Of a DNA stretch of 7,180 nt, positions 6,869 to 7,180 are shown in pieces. Both the position numbers and the translations under genes were made by a program. Numbering within the stretch: position 1 is the stretch's first letter; the number at the start of each line of letters is the position of its first letter. The notes beneath the pieces are model-generated. The model did no database searches and had not been told where the DNA came from. It saw nothing but the letters and a program-made list of their open reading frames with translations. This DNA comes from an uncultured Prevotella sp. (GTDB lineage Bacteria; Bacteroidota; Bacteroidia; Bacteroidales; Bacteroidaceae), in contig UQKO01000077.1 in the NCBI GenBank assembly GCA_900541575.1, positions 1 to 7,180 of the forward strand, written 5' to 3'.

Positions 6869-6896
6869 CACGCGCGCGCGAGGCAAAATCACCTCG
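6869..6896. other. (CG)5 alternating run with adjoining hairpin
   Basis: CACGCGCGCGCG (6869-6880) is an alternating purine-pyrimidine tract of the kind that can adopt Z-DNA, in otherwise A/T-rich DNA. It runs directly into a hairpin, CGAGG (6879-6883) paired with CCTCG (6892-6896) around an 8-nt loop. TATATAAATA lies immediately upstream, so a very weak duplex adjoins a very strong one. Confidence 0.5.
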
Positions 6897-6920
6897 TTAT
6901 GCGTTCAAAATCAGTATATC

Positions 6921-7012
6921 CTATCGGTCTTTATCCATAGAGTCTATCGGTCTTCATCGTTAGCACCTATCGGTCTTCATCGTTAGCACCTAATGGTCTT
7001 CATCGTTAGAGT
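6921..7012 (+). repeat. 23-bp tandem repeat, four clear copies
   Basis: Units start at 6921, 6944, 6967 and 6990, exactly 23 bases apart, with consensus CTATCGGTCTTCATCG then TTAGCAC. Units 2 and 3 are identical. Unit 1 differs at six positions and unit 4 at five, and both end in AGT instead of CAC. Beyond 7012 the fifth unit is decayed, but a partial match (TCTTCATCGT at 7043-7052) falls in the same 23-base register, so the array may once have reached about 7058. The period is not a multiple of three and there are no spacers, so it is neither a coding repeat nor a CRISPR. Iteron-like protein-binding sites or a simple variable-number repeat are the options. Confidence 0.88.
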
Positions 7013-7018
7013 ACTAAG

Positions 7019-7079
7019 ATTTAGGTCGTAGAAACAGCTTCATCTTCATCGTCAAAACAACCTTCTAGAAGGCCTAAAT
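7019..7079. repeat. Inverted repeat with a 12-bp palindrome next to the right terminal repeat
   Basis: ATTTAGG (7019-7025) is matched by CCTAAAT (7073-7079), and the perfect palindrome CCTTCTAGAAGG (7061-7072) directly precedes the second arm. The group ends three bases before the right terminal repeat begins at 7083. Confidence 0.5.
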
Positions 7080-7082
7080 AAT

Positions 7083-7180
7083 GGATCAGCGGATATTTCC
7101 GGTTGGTATGATGGTAAAAAGAGGCTTGCTCATATCATGCATATTGAGTAGCTATTCTAAACATGAAGAACTTTATGTCT
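7083..7180 (+). repeat. Right copy of the 98-bp inverted repeat at the window end
   Basis: This is the exact reverse complement of 1-98. It begins GGATCAGCGGATATTTCCGG and runs to the last base of the window. A + strand frame from ATG at 7108 (second ATG at 7111) stays open to the end, reading MMVKRGLL and so on for 24 codons; another ATG at 7162 in a different frame is also open. If the repeat continues outside the window, either could be the start of a gene in it, possibly a transposase, but too little is present to judge. Both copies point outward from the window. Confidence 0.93.

Larger units (their letters stand above)
6485..7082. other. Gene-free region of about 600 bp, rich in repeats and palindromes
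   Basis: No convincing reading frame occurs on either strand between the HAD promoter and the right terminal repeat. In order it holds a 10-bp inverted repeat (6534-6592), a small hairpin overlapping a degenerate copy of the terminal repeat edge (6720-6754), a 9-bp inverted repeat (6784-6832), a (CG)5 run with a hairpin (6869-6896), a 23-bp tandem array (6921-7012) and a palindrome inside a wider inverted repeat (7019-7079). One + strand match to TAnnTTTG (TATGTTTG, 6768-6775) has no gene behind it. The mix suggests a decayed mobile element or a long regulatory or untranslated RNA, but the sequence does not decide. Confidence 0.6.

Noticed and set aside
6921..7012. CRISPR array
   Set aside because: The 23-bp units are directly adjacent with no spacers and no cas genes are present.
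6921..7180. Plasmid origin with iterons
   Set aside because: The tandem units look iteron-like, but no replication initiator, partition or mobilisation gene is in the window and the genes present are chromosomal housekeeping types.

Overview
This 7,180-base window most likely comes from a Prevotella-like member of the Bacteroidales. Three things point there. The clearest promoter-like sites match the Bacteroidetes -7 consensus TAnnTTTG (157-164 on +, 6477-6484 on -). The large secreted protein ends in a short type IX secretion-style C-terminal motif of the kind common in Prevotella. The PanB sequence has the GDSASNVMAGN / TTLPITLDQMIYH form that I associate with Bacteroidales. The genus is an inference from these traits.

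Layout. The window starts and ends with the same 98 bases in opposite orientation (1-98 and 7083-7180, no mismatches), so everything else lies between two inverted repeat copies. From the left come a promoter and a leader of about 190 nt, then one large + strand gene (356-3040) for an 894-residue exported, probably surface-attached, protein of unknown function. A convergent gap (3041-3428) holds a nested imperfect inverted repeat and a very strong bidirectional terminator. Three - strand genes follow, transcribed right to left: a beta-phosphoglucomutase-like HAD hydrolase (6420-5776), panB for ketopantoate hydroxymethyltransferase (5693-4872), and a major facilitator superfamily transporter (4592-3429). 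The HAD gene and panB are 82 bp apart and probably share the promoter at 6477-6484. The transporter lies 279 bp further on, behind a perfect-stem hairpin, and may be a separate unit.

The last 660 bases before the right repeat (6421-7082) contain no credible gene but much structure: a degenerate third copy of the repeat's inner edge (6728-6754), several inverted repeats, a (CG)5 run and a 23-bp tandem repeat with four clear copies (6921-7012).

Interpretation. The genes are ordinary chromosomal ones: pantothenate/CoA precursor synthesis, a phosphatase-type enzyme, a transporter and a cell-surface protein. No defence, conjugation, phage or recombination gene is visible, and I see no complete undescribed system. 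The most notable signals are the flanking inverted repeats, which are probably the ends of two copies of a longer dispersed element where a contig broke, the related degenerate edge, the 23-bp tandem array, and the unrecognised modular surface protein.
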